Below, in pieces: positions 51,831-61,129 of a stretch of DNA of 64,000 bases. Positions within the stretch are counted from its first letter, which is position 1. Each line of letters starts with the position of its first letter. The translations under genes and the position numbers were made by a program. This DNA is from Phocaeicola plebeius DSM 17135 (GTDB lineage Bacteria; Bacteroidota; Bacteroidia; Bacteroidales; Bacteroidaceae). The DNA lies in assembly GCF_000187895.1 (NCBI RefSeq), contig NZ_DS990119.1:248001-312000 (forward strand), written 5' to 3'. The notes beneath the pieces were generated by a model that was not told where the DNA came from, searched no databases, and saw only the letters and a program-made list of their open reading frames with translations.

Positions 51831-53444
51831 TTACTTACCTTCATAATCAAACCAGTCAAACCATACCTTGCTCTTCGAAGATTTTCCATTGGAAGTAGCG
51901 TACATACCTACATACGGACCGTTAAATCCGCCGCTCACTTTCTCATCAGAGATAATGGAAAGCGGTTGTGCTACTCCCATATCGGTAAGTGCATCCTCCG
52001 ATTCTCCATAGTAGAAGCGCATGTCTTTTCCATCAGATACAATCCGGAGCACCACTTCTGCTTTCTTGTAAGGAACACGTGCCAACTCTTTCTTGCCTGC
52101 CCGAGTAGTCGATACCAGTACCAGCTCGTTTCCAGACTTGATGAACTGCACATGGCCGTTGCTTACACGATACACAATCATACCAGCCTGCTCGTTAGAT
52201 TTTCGGGAAGTGAATTTCATCTTGGCCGATGCCGTAAAAGCAATATGTTCTATACGACGTGCCACAAGAGAAGGATTTACCAGGCTGTCGGCCACTTGCG
52301 GACGCAGTTCCAATGCCAGGTGTCCGTCCTTCAATTCATACCATTTCTCCATCGGCGTACGAAGGAAATTCCATTCCAGTGCCAGCTTGTCTGCATCGAA
52401 GTTGTCTCTGACAGGAGTTTTCTCTACCGGCGACCAAGGCAGATTCGGACGTTTGCACACTTCGGGCACACCGCCTTTTCCCGGATTAAAGATCGGAGTT
52501 TCCCATTTCATACCTTCCAGTTTCTGAAACTCTACCGGAGTGAGAAAGGTTTCACGAGCTAGATAGGTATATCCGTCAAAATGACGTTTAGCCAATGACA
52601 CAGCCCACCACTCGCCATTCTGTGTCTGTACCAGGTCGGCATGTCCTACTGAATGAATGTAACTGTCCTTACCCAAATGACGGTGAGTCAGCACCGGATT
52701 GGCATGGTCTGGAATATAAGGCCCCCAGATACTGTCACTATGGAACACGGTAACCGAGTGAAAATAGCCGGTACCCCCTTCTGCCACCAGCAACATGTAT
52801 TTCCCGTTAATCTTGTAAATGTGTGGTCCTTCTGTCCAGCGGGCATTGGAAGCATGTCCGTGCGTAAGCTGTACACGTTTTCCCACCAACTTACCTTGTT
52901 TGGTATCCAGTTCCTGCATCCAGGCTCCATTTTTATCGGGCCAGTCACTTTTTCTCGACATATTTCCATGTCCCACATAATAGCACTTCCCGTCTTCATC
53001 CCAGAACAAAGAAGGGTCTATTCCTTGAGAATGGAGCCACACCGGGTCACTCCATGGTCCGGCAGGATCTTTGGCTGTGATATAGAAGTTGCCGCCACAC
53101 TGCACACAGGTAGTAATCAAGTAGAACAATCCGTCATGATGGCGAATTGTCACGGCATAAATTCCTCTTGAGTCCTGAAGACCATCGGCAAATTGCATCT
53201 GTTCTGGACGGGTAATGCCATAGCCTATCAGTTTCCAATTAATAAGATCCTTACTTTTATAGATTGGAATGCCGGGGAACCATTCAAAAGAAGAATTCAC
53301 CATGTAATACTCATCCCCTACCCGGCAAATCGAAGGATCCGGATGAAAACCGGACAATATCGGGTTTTTGAAAGTCGCATTCTCTGCACATAAGGAAGCT
53401 ATGGCAAGGACTACGCTCATAGCAAACAAGACTAGTTTTCTCAT
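51831..53444 (-). CDS. Secreted GH43 enzyme with C-terminal beta-sandwich
   Basis: 537 residues, signal peptide MRKLVLFAMSVVLAIASLCA. Classical GH43 triad: Asp36 in GFHPDPSIC, the pKa-modulating Asp near 143 in GIDPSLFWDED, and the acid Glu near 204 in WTEGPHIYKI. From about residue 345 a laminin-like beta-sandwich (GH43_C2/DUF1349 type) follows, reading RDNFDADKLALEWNFLRTP. This layout is typical of beta-xylosidase/alpha-L-arabinofuranosidase subfamilies. It heads a two-gene unit with the third sulfatase, and the direct repeats at 53509-53540 lie upstream. Confidence 0.92.
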   Translation of the reverse strand: MRKLVLFAMSVVLAIASLCAENATFKNPILSGFHPDPSICRVGDEYYMVNSSFEWFPGIPIYKSKDLINWKLIGYGITRPEQMQFADGLQDSRGIYAVTIRHHDGLFYLITTCVQCGGNFYITAKDPAGPWSDPVWLHSQGIDPSLFWDEDGKCYYVGHGNMSRKSDWPDKNGAWMQELDTKQGKLVGKRVQLTHGHASNARWTEGPHIYKINGKYMLLVAEGGTGYFHSVTVFHSDSIWGPYIPDHANPVLTHRHLGKDSYIHSVGHADLVQTQNGEWWAVSLAKRHFDGYTYLARETFLTPVEFQKLEGMKWETPIFNPGKGGVPEVCKRPNLPWSPVEKTPVRDNFDADKLALEWNFLRTPMEKWYELKDGHLALELRPQVADSLVNPSLVARRIEHIAFTASAKMKFTSRKSNEQAGMIVYRVSNGHVQFIKSGNELVLVSTTRAGKKELARVPYKKAEVVLRIVSDGKDMRFYYGESEDALTDMGVAQPLSIISDEKVSGGFNGPYVGMYATSNGKSSKSKVWFDWFDYEGK

Positions 53445-53508
53445 ACAAATTTAAGATTTTTAATTTCAACGCTACGAAATTAGGGTATTCCACTGAATCC
53501 GATTATCT

Positions 53509-53540
53509 CATTTGTACAGGAATCTATTCCATTTATGCAG
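53509..53540 (-). promoter_or_regulatory. 21-bp-spaced direct repeats upstream of GH43
   Basis: CATTTGTACAG (53509-53519) and CATTTATGCAG (53530-53540) recur exactly 21 bp apart, two helical turns, about 65-95 bp before the GH43 ATG. Such spacing is typical for AraC-type regulators binding as a head-to-tail dimer. The TTTGTAC core is shared with other PUL promoters. An imperfect -7 (TAATTTCG, 53476-53483, minus) lies between. Confidence 0.5.
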
Positions 53541-53578
53541 AAAAAGACCATTTCAAGTTTCCTTGAAACAGCCTTTTT
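53541..53578 (-). terminator. Terminator after the tandem susCD operon
   Basis: 53541-53557 pairs with 53562-53578 (17 positions, three imperfect), with A- and T-runs at the ends and a four-base loop. It follows the lipoprotein gene ending at 53605 on the minus strand and abuts the repeats that control GH43. Confidence 0.65.
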
Positions 53579-53604
53579 CTTAATTAATCAAAAAGAAAGT
53601 ATTA

Positions 53605-54702
53605 TTACTCAGCGGCAATAATCGGAGTAAATGTTTCATACTTTACATTGTTGTTTCTGAAAACCAATGTATCCTGGAACTGATAGTTTTCTCCGTTCAG
53701 ATTTTCCACAACGTAATCAAGTGTCATGGTCAGGTGAGGTGTTTCTTCTCCAGTCTGAGGATCCACCAGCCAGGAGCCATGTTCTTTTGCAAACTGTGTG
53801 GTAGAATCATAATATTTTCCCGTACCAGAAACTCTATAGTCTGATCCTTTAGGAGCTGATACTGTAATAGTGCCTTCTCCATTTTCTTTTTCGGTAAAAT
53901 CCAGAATCGTTTGATACTTGCTTCCATCCTGCCATTCACCCATTCGGTCGTAAGTCGAACGATTACGCAACAGTGTAGCTACATTGGCAGTTTGTCCTTC
54001 TTCAAATTCATCATAAGCAAATTCCTTTTCAAGCGCATATTCACCATTTGCTTCCATCTTAAACTGTTTTCCTCTGTGGAAGAAAACTCCATCCAGCATA
54101 TTGATATACTTTACGCCAAACAAGGTAAAGAAACGAGGCTGATCTGTTGAAGACCATTGAGAAGCATCAAAGATATTTGCATTTTCTACCGTTGGTGTTC
54201 CCCACAGAATCTTCGGACAAGAAGAGTCTGTAATTCGGATTGGCAACACATAGTTGAACTTACAAGCATTTTCATCTTCAAAGAAAGCATCCGATAAGTT
54301 TACACGAATCAATCCATTGAAGCTTCCCTTCGGAATCACTACCGTATTTTCCGGTTCCAGTGTATAATAATACTCCGGAAGCACCTTCACTGTTACTTCT
54401 TCACCTTCTGCATTAGTGGCTTTCATGCCTTCAGGTATCAATGACGGATCTACTTCATAATCTACCGTCCAAGAGGTTTCATTTGAATAACCGCCCCCCA
54501 CACAAACACCTACATGAAATGCATTTTCCAAATCCACAGAATTATCCAGCCGAGTTTCTCCCAGCACAAGCGTTCTCACCGGATACTGAATCGGGAAATA
54601 AATAGCTTGTTCCTGACTGCTTTCAAATTCATGAGATTGGTTCTTACAGCTTCCCAGCATCGCTGCAATTCCCAATAAAGACACAATATATAAATTCTTC
54701 AT
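53605..54702 (-). CDS. Surface glycan-binding-type lipoprotein (DUF1735-like)
   Basis: 365 residues with a lipobox (LGIAAMLGSC). The N-terminal domain (FPIQYPVRTLVLGETRLDNS, YYTLEPENTVVIPKGSFNGLIRVNL, FNYVLPIRITDSS) has the DUF1735/BT_3987-type Ig fold, and a lipocalin- or beta-barrel-like half follows from about 195. Such lipoproteins placed after susD act as extra surface glycan-binding proteins or endo-hydrolase anchors; no catalytic motif is visible. Thirty bases after susD, last gene of the tandem susCD operon. Confidence 0.75.
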   Translation of the reverse strand: MKNLYIVSLLGIAAMLGSCKNQSHEFESSQEQAIYFPIQYPVRTLVLGETRLDNSVDLENAFHVGVCVGGGYSNETSWTVDYEVDPSLIPEGMKATNAEGEEVTVKVLPEYYYTLEPENTVVIPKGSFNGLIRVNLSDAFFEDENACKFNYVLPIRITDSSCPKILWGTPTVENANIFDASQWSSTDQPRFFTLFGVKYINMLDGVFFHRGKQFKMEANGEYALEKEFAYDEFEEGQTANVATLLRNRSTYDRMGEWQDGSKYQTILDFTEKENGEGTITVSAPKGSDYRVSGTGKYYDSTTQFAKEHGSWLVDPQTGEETPHLTMTLDYVVENLNGENYQFQDTLVFRNNNVKYETFTPIIAAE

Positions 54703-54731
54703 AAGACTTATTTATTTATAAGTTAGCACAT

Positions 54732-56432
54732 TTATTCCCACCCTTTGTTCTGTATCAAATCGTATTTCTGAGTTTCTGAATAAGGTATCGGTGCATAAAT
54801 CATATAATCCTCATACTTTCTCACTTCTACTGAAGGTATCTCACGCATAGTAGATGCATCGTATCCCTTTACACTCTCGTTCATTCGTGAAAGGTCCATC
54901 CAACGGCGCAAATCCCAGAAACGGAATCCCTCAAAACACAACTCAATTCGTCTTTCATTCTTAATCAATTCAGCCAATCCTGTCTGATCAAGTGAATTCA
55001 CATAAGCTTCATTAGTAATTCCCGCTCTCTTGCGAAGGGCATTGATTACCTGACGAGCTGTAAATCCACCAATTTCTCCTGTCGGTCCTACGGCAGCATT
55101 CGCAGCTTCTGCAAAGTTAAGCAACACCTCCGTATAACGCATACGCACATGGTAATGCGGCGTAGTAATCACACTTCCCACTTTCAAGGAAACCGCCTCG
55201 TCCAGTAATTTCTTCATGTAATATCCCGTGCGAGTGGACGTAGTTTTTGCGCCAATTTTGTCGTCTCCTGTTTCCATATTCAATGTCACATTATTGGCAC
55301 CTGCCACTTTAGAACCATTGTGATAGATATACAAGTCCAAACGGGAATCACGATTTGCATACGGATCAGCCGGATTATACACTGTAGACGGATCGGTAAT
55401 AGGATATCCATTCTTATCGGGGAAAGAATTCACCAGATTCTGCGAAGGATTAATTTCTCCTTTTCCAAACAAAGAAGGAGGAAACATCCGGCTCTCTCTG
55501 TTAGATGAATTGCCAATGGAAGAATACCACAACACCTCCTTACAGGTATTCAGATACTCTTTATCCGTATCTTTTGTTCCCAGATTATAAAACGTAAGTC
55601 CTCTGGTGTCAGCCAGGTTATCCAGCTTTCCGTTTGCATTCATCACGGCAGCTGCAGCTTCGGCAGCCTGCTCCATGGTATAACCACTTTTTGCAAAAGC
55701 CTTACTGGCGGCAGTCAACAATACCCTAGCCTTCAGTGCCATTACAGACAACCCATTCATTCTATTGATATTAGTAGACCCCATTACACGATTATCACCC
55801 TCCCATTTAAGAGGCAATGTTTTTAAAGCTTCATCACAATCAGCCAAAATCTGCTTTACACAATCAGCGTATGAGTCTCTCGGAAGCTTGGCAGCCTCCA
55901 CTTCCTGTATGGTAGAGGTCACTATCGGGAATCCCCACAAATTTCCTTCATTATCCTCTCCACCATAAATAGTGAGTAACTTGGCCTGCCACCATGCTCG
56001 CAAAGCGTAGGCCTCTCCTCTCAAACGGTCCTGATATTGCTGCTTAACAGTCTCATCACTTAGCGGAGCAAAATCTACTTTTTCCATATTTTCCAGAAAG
56101 TCATTCACATGCAAAATGGCCTGGAAAGCATTCTTATATTCATTTCCGAACGGTGTGTTACGGGAGGTCCATCCTCCCGTAGCCATTGTCACCGTATTGT
56201 CTGTCACCAGATTGGTAGCCATGTCGTCTGTGCCATAATCATACTTCTCCGTATAATCATTCGGCAGCATATTATAAGCCTTCAGAAGCACCCCTTCTGC
56301 CAGTTTGGGATTGGCCCATACAATCTCATCATCATAACGTCCGTTTTGATTGTTCTCGTCCAGAAAGTCTGAACAAGAAACTAACCCCATGGCCAAAAAC
56401 AGAACCGCATAGATTTTATTTATTTTCTTCAT
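54732..56432 (-). CDS. susD: SusD-family lipoprotein (pair 2)
   Basis: 566 residues, lipobox LVSC in MKKINKIYAVLFLAMGLVSC. SusD hallmarks: RLRGEAYALRAWWQAKLLTIYG, VRMRYTEVLLNFAEAANA, LIKNERRIELCFEGFRFWDLRRW and the final YAPIPYSE. Partner of the SusC 13 bp upstream. Confidence 0.95.
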   Translation of the reverse strand: MKKINKIYAVLFLAMGLVSCSDFLDENNQNGRYDDEIVWANPKLAEGVLLKAYNMLPNDYTEKYDYGTDDMATNLVTDNTVTMATGGWTSRNTPFGNEYKNAFQAILHVNDFLENMEKVDFAPLSDETVKQQYQDRLRGEAYALRAWWQAKLLTIYGGEDNEGNLWGFPIVTSTIQEVEAAKLPRDSYADCVKQILADCDEALKTLPLKWEGDNRVMGSTNINRMNGLSVMALKARVLLTAASKAFAKSGYTMEQAAEAAAAVMNANGKLDNLADTRGLTFYNLGTKDTDKEYLNTCKEVLWYSSIGNSSNRESRMFPPSLFGKGEINPSQNLVNSFPDKNGYPITDPSTVYNPADPYANRDSRLDLYIYHNGSKVAGANNVTLNMETGDDKIGAKTTSTRTGYYMKKLLDEAVSLKVGSVITTPHYHVRMRYTEVLLNFAEAANAAVGPTGEIGGFTARQVINALRKRAGITNEAYVNSLDQTGLAELIKNERRIELCFEGFRFWDLRRWMDLSRMNESVKGYDASTMREIPSVEVRKYEDYMIYAPIPYSETQKYDLIQNKGWE

Positions 56433-56445
56433 ATCAGTAAGGTTA

Positions 56446-59286
56446 TTAGAATGTAGCTACAAGTCCCAAAGCAAATACTCTATTCTGAGGAGCTGAACCT
56501 ACATTTAGTTCAAGAATCTTTTTATCCTTTGCAATCATCAACAAGTTACTGCCACGCAAATAAGCCTGCAAACCTTTGATTGCAATATTTTCTTTCATTT
56601 TGAAGTTATAACTCAACTGTAAAGCCGACAACGAGAACTGACTTCTGTCGTACATCCAGAACGTAGAGTTCCGATAGTTGTTGTTACCATTTGTCAGTGT
56701 CAGTCTTGGATAAGTCGCATTGGCATCCGGCGCATCCGGGTTGTAAGCCTGTAAAGCATATTCACTATACTTCGCCTCATTACCTTTAAACCAATAATAA
56801 TCACTGTTCATGAAACCTTTTCCACCAAATCCGCCGTTAGCCTGGATGTACAAACTCCAACGATCGTATGTAAAGTTCAGATTCAATGCCACAAAATGAT
56901 TATTCCCACTTCTTCCCAACACATGCTGGTCATCTTCTGTAATAGATCCGTCGCCGTTGTAGTCTACATACTTGATGTCACCGGGGCGAACGGTTCCAAA
57001 TGTGGTTTTAGGCAAACCTTCCACTAAGTTTCCACTTTCATCAAAGTCTTCTTCAGAATACAAACGATCGGCTTCATAACCAATCAGTGCATTGGCATAT
57101 GTTCCCACACGCGTCATGTGCTTATTGTAAGGAGAATCATATACCTGCTCTTCGTATTTCAGGATTTCAGAAGTAGTATACATGTAGTTCAAGCCAGCAG
57201 AAAGTGTAAACTTATTCCATTTTTCGGTATGGTTGATTCCCAGTTCTACACCCTGATATCTTGTAGAATTGTAATTTTCAAATACAGCTACATTACCTAT
57301 TGTATAAGGTGTAGAATTCTTCATTTCAGTCAGCTGATCCTCGTAAGTACTATTAAAATAGGCTGCTTCCACCCAAGTACGTTTATCGAACAGATTAGCT
57401 TCAAACCCTACATTCAATTCCTTTCTCTGTTGCCAGGAATAAGTATTTCCCAATGAAGTGATTAACAAAGAGTTGTTCTTGTTTGCTCCATTGTTATAAT
57501 TCCAGACATAAGAGCTGGAATAGTTGGAGTCATACAAAAAATATCCATCGTAGGTACCCAATGTCCAGTTATCATTCTTGATAATGCCGTAGGAGGCTCT
57601 TAATTTCAGGTAATTCATCCAGTCCACATCCTTCATGAAATCTTCCTGACTCATAATCCATCCCAATCCATAACTAGAGGAATATCCCCATCGGTCGTCC
57701 GGGCTCAATTTGTTGCTTCCTTGGTTCAGGCCGGCCACTTCTACAATGTATTTGTCATCATACATCAAATTGGCAGAGAAACCATAAGATAACTTCTTGA
57801 CATCTTGTGCCACATTGTTGGCCCAATACTTCTTCATATTACCCAACAACAATGCCGATACATCAAACTTACCAAACCGTCTCTGGTAATTAAGTGTCAG
57901 GTGTGCCTGCATCTTTCTGCCGAAGTCCATGTTCTTATAGTCAATGGTCTGTGAAGTAGTAGTCTTGTCATTACCAATTTTTGTCACCGAAAAATTATTC
58001 TGCATATCCATATTTCCAATCTCATAAATGGCATACGAATTATTAATCAGCTGAAAATATTTGTTGGTAAACTCAAAACTGAACATTCCATTAGCAGTCA
58101 AACCCTTTGTAATACCGTTTAAGTCAAGGTCCATACCCGTACGGAACTGTACATAACGATCCATCTGTGTTACGTTACCTTTTTGGGTAAGATCTCCCAG
58201 CAGGTTGTCCTGATATACGGAAGTTCCTCCCAGCACATAACGGTCATTGATAGTCTTCACTCCTGTCAGTTCAGCCATGTTATTAATGCGGTCAGTAGGT
58301 ATCAGCAAAGGGAAAGAATGAGGCAAATAAGAAGAAGCTTTTGTCCAGAAAGTCTCAGTCTCTACTCCATTATCATCATACGTAGATACATTCGGGGTAT
58401 TTAGAATGTCAAATACCGCTGTAGCATCTACATTCATTCTCAACCACTTGGTTACATCAAAATCCACCTTACCTCGTACACTCAGCACATCCTGTACGTT
58501 ACTGTCGGCAGCCTTAAACCATTGCTCATTGCGCTTCCAGCCCAGATTCATATAGTAACGCACCTTGTCATTACCACCCGATGCTTCACCATACACATTG
58601 CTGAAACTCACTACATCTTTTACAAATGCGTCTCCATAATAATCTACATCCGGATACAAGAACGGATCTACTTTATTCCGTGTATTACTAATCAGTTGGC
58701 TGGAATAAGGCAAAGCATTTTCAGAACCGCCATCATTCAGATATGCACGGTTATAGACCTCCATATAAGAAGCAGCATCAAGATATTTCGGATAGGCTAT
58801 GGCCTGTTGCATACCATATTCTGCATTGAACTTCATCTTATTTTTCCCGAAATCTCCCTTCTTCGTGGTAATCAACACTACTCCGGTATCGGCATCAGCC
58901 CCATAAAGAACGCGTGAAACCGCATCCTTCAACACCGTAATCTGTTCTATTTCCAACAAATTAAGGTATGTAATATCTTTCACGACTCCGTCTACTACAT
59001 AGATGACATTTCCCATACCATGAAGATTCACACCGGTAAGTCCTGTTATCTTATTCTGAAGTGCAGACTGTACATCCTGCCGGGAATCATATTTCAATAC
59101 TTCATCCGGATTTACTACAGATACACTTCCTGTAGTCTGATTCAAGTCCATCTTCTGGTAAGCCAGGTTCACCACCCTGCCTGCCTCTTTATTATCTGTA
59201 TCCTCTACCGGCAATGTATTCTGGGCAAAAAGTAAGTTTGCAGAGAATAAAGCCAGTAAAGAACTTATTGCTTTTCTATTTTTCAT
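56446..59286 (-). CDS. susC: SusC-family TonB-dependent transporter lacking the N-terminal domain (pair 2)
   Basis: 946 residues, signal peptide MKNRKAISSLLALFSANLLFA. After it the sequence goes almost directly into the plug (DVQSALQNKITGLTGVNLHG, then GNVIYVVDGVVKDI and VLITTKKGD). There is no carboxypeptidase-D-like domain and no VVVVGYG TonB box; the equivalent place reads RVVNLAYQKMDLNQTTGSVS. The barrel is full length and ends ALGLVATF. It may use a divergent TonB box or pair with another TonB. Lies between two SusD genes in a tandem arrangement. Confidence 0.92.
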   Translation of the reverse strand: MKNRKAISSLLALFSANLLFAQNTLPVEDTDNKEAGRVVNLAYQKMDLNQTTGSVSVVNPDEVLKYDSRQDVQSALQNKITGLTGVNLHGMGNVIYVVDGVVKDITYLNLLEIEQITVLKDAVSRVLYGADADTGVVLITTKKGDFGKNKMKFNAEYGMQQAIAYPKYLDAASYMEVYNRAYLNDGGSENALPYSSQLISNTRNKVDPFLYPDVDYYGDAFVKDVVSFSNVYGEASGGNDKVRYYMNLGWKRNEQWFKAADSNVQDVLSVRGKVDFDVTKWLRMNVDATAVFDILNTPNVSTYDDNGVETETFWTKASSYLPHSFPLLIPTDRINNMAELTGVKTINDRYVLGGTSVYQDNLLGDLTQKGNVTQMDRYVQFRTGMDLDLNGITKGLTANGMFSFEFTNKYFQLINNSYAIYEIGNMDMQNNFSVTKIGNDKTTTSQTIDYKNMDFGRKMQAHLTLNYQRRFGKFDVSALLLGNMKKYWANNVAQDVKKLSYGFSANLMYDDKYIVEVAGLNQGSNKLSPDDRWGYSSSYGLGWIMSQEDFMKDVDWMNYLKLRASYGIIKNDNWTLGTYDGYFLYDSNYSSSYVWNYNNGANKNNSLLITSLGNTYSWQQRKELNVGFEANLFDKRTWVEAAYFNSTYEDQLTEMKNSTPYTIGNVAVFENYNSTRYQGVELGINHTEKWNKFTLSAGLNYMYTTSEILKYEEQVYDSPYNKHMTRVGTYANALIGYEADRLYSEEDFDESGNLVEGLPKTTFGTVRPGDIKYVDYNGDGSITEDDQHVLGRSGNNHFVALNLNFTYDRWSLYIQANGGFGGKGFMNSDYYWFKGNEAKYSEYALQAYNPDAPDANATYPRLTLTNGNNNYRNSTFWMYDRSQFSLSALQLSYNFKMKENIAIKGLQAYLRGSNLLMIAKDKKILELNVGSAPQNRVFALGLVATF

Positions 59287-59305
59287 AACATATTACATTT
59301 TAAGT

Positions 59306-61117
59306 TTACTCCCATCCGGTGTTTTGCGGGAATTCAGGATACATTTTAGTCAAGTTCGTCGGGAAAGGCAACCAATAATGCTTCGGCGCATCAAAGGTGC
59401 GGTTCACCAAAGTACGACGTGCGAAATTTTTCCAGTCTTTAGTAAAATCAAGTGTCTGGATGGCTTCCTTACTCATTTTTTCACCTAGTTTATAACGACG
59501 GATGTCGTCCCAATATTGCCCTGCTTCAAAACAAAATTCTACGGCACGCTCATTCAGAATCATATTCATAAAACCATTATGATATCCTCCATTTGCATCT
59601 GTAGGATCTTGACCCGCACGTTCACGAACCTTATTTACAGCTGCAAGTGCTGAAATTCCACAAGGACCAATTATTGCATTGGCATTACCTTCGGACTGGA
59701 ATACAGCTTCTGCATACAGTAAATAAACCTCTGCCAAACGCATCAAAGGTACCATCATACGGAAATTATTAAGTCTTGTACCATTATCCGTCTTATTACA
59801 GTTATATGGCCAGAATTTATGAATATAATAAGGAGTCTGGCAATTATCAGCACTTCTCGTCTTACCACCTGTGTACAAAGTCAATTGTGTTTTATCCCCA
59901 GGTTTATCTCTGTCTACATAAATAGCTTTACGGAAACGCGGATCACGATTATCCCACATTGTACATTTCTGTTCTCCATTTACCGTGTAAACTTCCCCGT
60001 CATACTTCTTGTCATACAACGTACCGTCATTCATTTCAAACAAATCCACATAATTCTGAGTAGGTGTACAGTTCACGGCATTTCCTCCATAAACAGAACT
60101 TTCCGGTAAGTGGATTCGACCAAGAGTATTGTTAATTAATCCATTACCCTTTAATGTGTTATACTTACCCCACAAAGTTTCTTTGCTCCAAGGAATAGTT
60201 GTACCATCCACAGTATAGAACATATCAGAATAATGATCCCAATCTAGCAAACCGTAAGCAGTCTTATTATCTTCTGCCATTTTGATGGCTTCAGAAGCCG
60301 CTTCGGCAGCTTCCTTCATTAACGCCTTATTAACCTCTGCAGGTTTCAAATCTGTAGGTGAAGTTCCTGAATACTGGCTCATCAATGGAGATGCGGCATA
60401 TATCAGCGCTCTAGCTTTATATGCTAAAGCAGCCAAAGCCGTACAACGTCCTCTGTTAGCAACGTCATTGTCCCAAACAACAGGCAAAAGTTCTGAAGCT
60501 TCCTGCATATCTTCTGCTACTCTTACGGCACATGCCTGATAGCCGTAATATGTATTGCCATCTAATGCTGTATATTCTGCAAAACGAGGAAGTTTAAATT
60601 CATCTTCAAGCACCTTGTCCACATAGGGAATTGAGCCCCAAGCCGCAAGAATTTCCTGATGAAAAAACGCACGCATAAAAAGCAATTGACCTTTTATCTT
60701 ATTCTTTTCCTCTTCCGTTCCTTTCATCAAATCGAAATTTTCAAGACCAATATTGGCTATACGTATAGCTTTCCATCCCACCCATATTCCAGGTGCCACT
60801 CCTTCACCATCTATATTATAATATCCTCTTGTTGTCAACGCCTTGTATAATCCTCTTACGGCATTATACCCTGTACTCCAGGTGGTAGTTCCGATAGTTT
60901 CACCTCCATAGCTCGCATCGTAACAGATATGATTGACTATCGGGTCTCTCACATACGGATACAACTGATCTACAAATCCCTGAAAATTATAGTAGTCACC
61001 AAAAATATCTTCTGTATTTTTATCTGCTTCTACCGGCACACTTAGATAATCTGTACATGAAGTTCCCATTAACAGAATCTGTGCACAAAAAAACAATGTA
61101 TAGAATATTTTTCTCAT
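59306..61117 (-). CDS. susD: SusD-family lipoprotein (pair 3)
   Basis: 603 residues, lipobox in LLMGTSCTDYLSVP. SusD features: KGQLLFMRAFFHQEILAAWGSIPYVD, MVPLMRLAEVYLLYAEAVF, MILNERAVEFCFEAGQYWDDIRRYKL and the final HYWLPFPTN. Longer than pair-1 and pair-2 SusD. It starts 12 bp after the preceding susC stop; the next susC follows 19 bp on, so all four transporter genes are one transcript. Confidence 0.95.
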   Translation of the reverse strand: MRKIFYTLFFCAQILLMGTSCTDYLSVPVEADKNTEDIFGDYYNFQGFVDQLYPYVRDPIVNHICYDASYGGETIGTTTWSTGYNAVRGLYKALTTRGYYNIDGEGVAPGIWVGWKAIRIANIGLENFDLMKGTEEEKNKIKGQLLFMRAFFHQEILAAWGSIPYVDKVLEDEFKLPRFAEYTALDGNTYYGYQACAVRVAEDMQEASELLPVVWDNDVANRGRCTALAALAYKARALIYAASPLMSQYSGTSPTDLKPAEVNKALMKEAAEAASEAIKMAEDNKTAYGLLDWDHYSDMFYTVDGTTIPWSKETLWGKYNTLKGNGLINNTLGRIHLPESSVYGGNAVNCTPTQNYVDLFEMNDGTLYDKKYDGEVYTVNGEQKCTMWDNRDPRFRKAIYVDRDKPGDKTQLTLYTGGKTRSADNCQTPYYIHKFWPYNCNKTDNGTRLNNFRMMVPLMRLAEVYLLYAEAVFQSEGNANAIIGPCGISALAAVNKVRERAGQDPTDANGGYHNGFMNMILNERAVEFCFEAGQYWDDIRRYKLGEKMSKEAIQTLDFTKDWKNFARRTLVNRTFDAPKHYWLPFPTNLTKMYPEFPQNTGWE

Positions 61118-61129
61118 AAGATAATTGTA

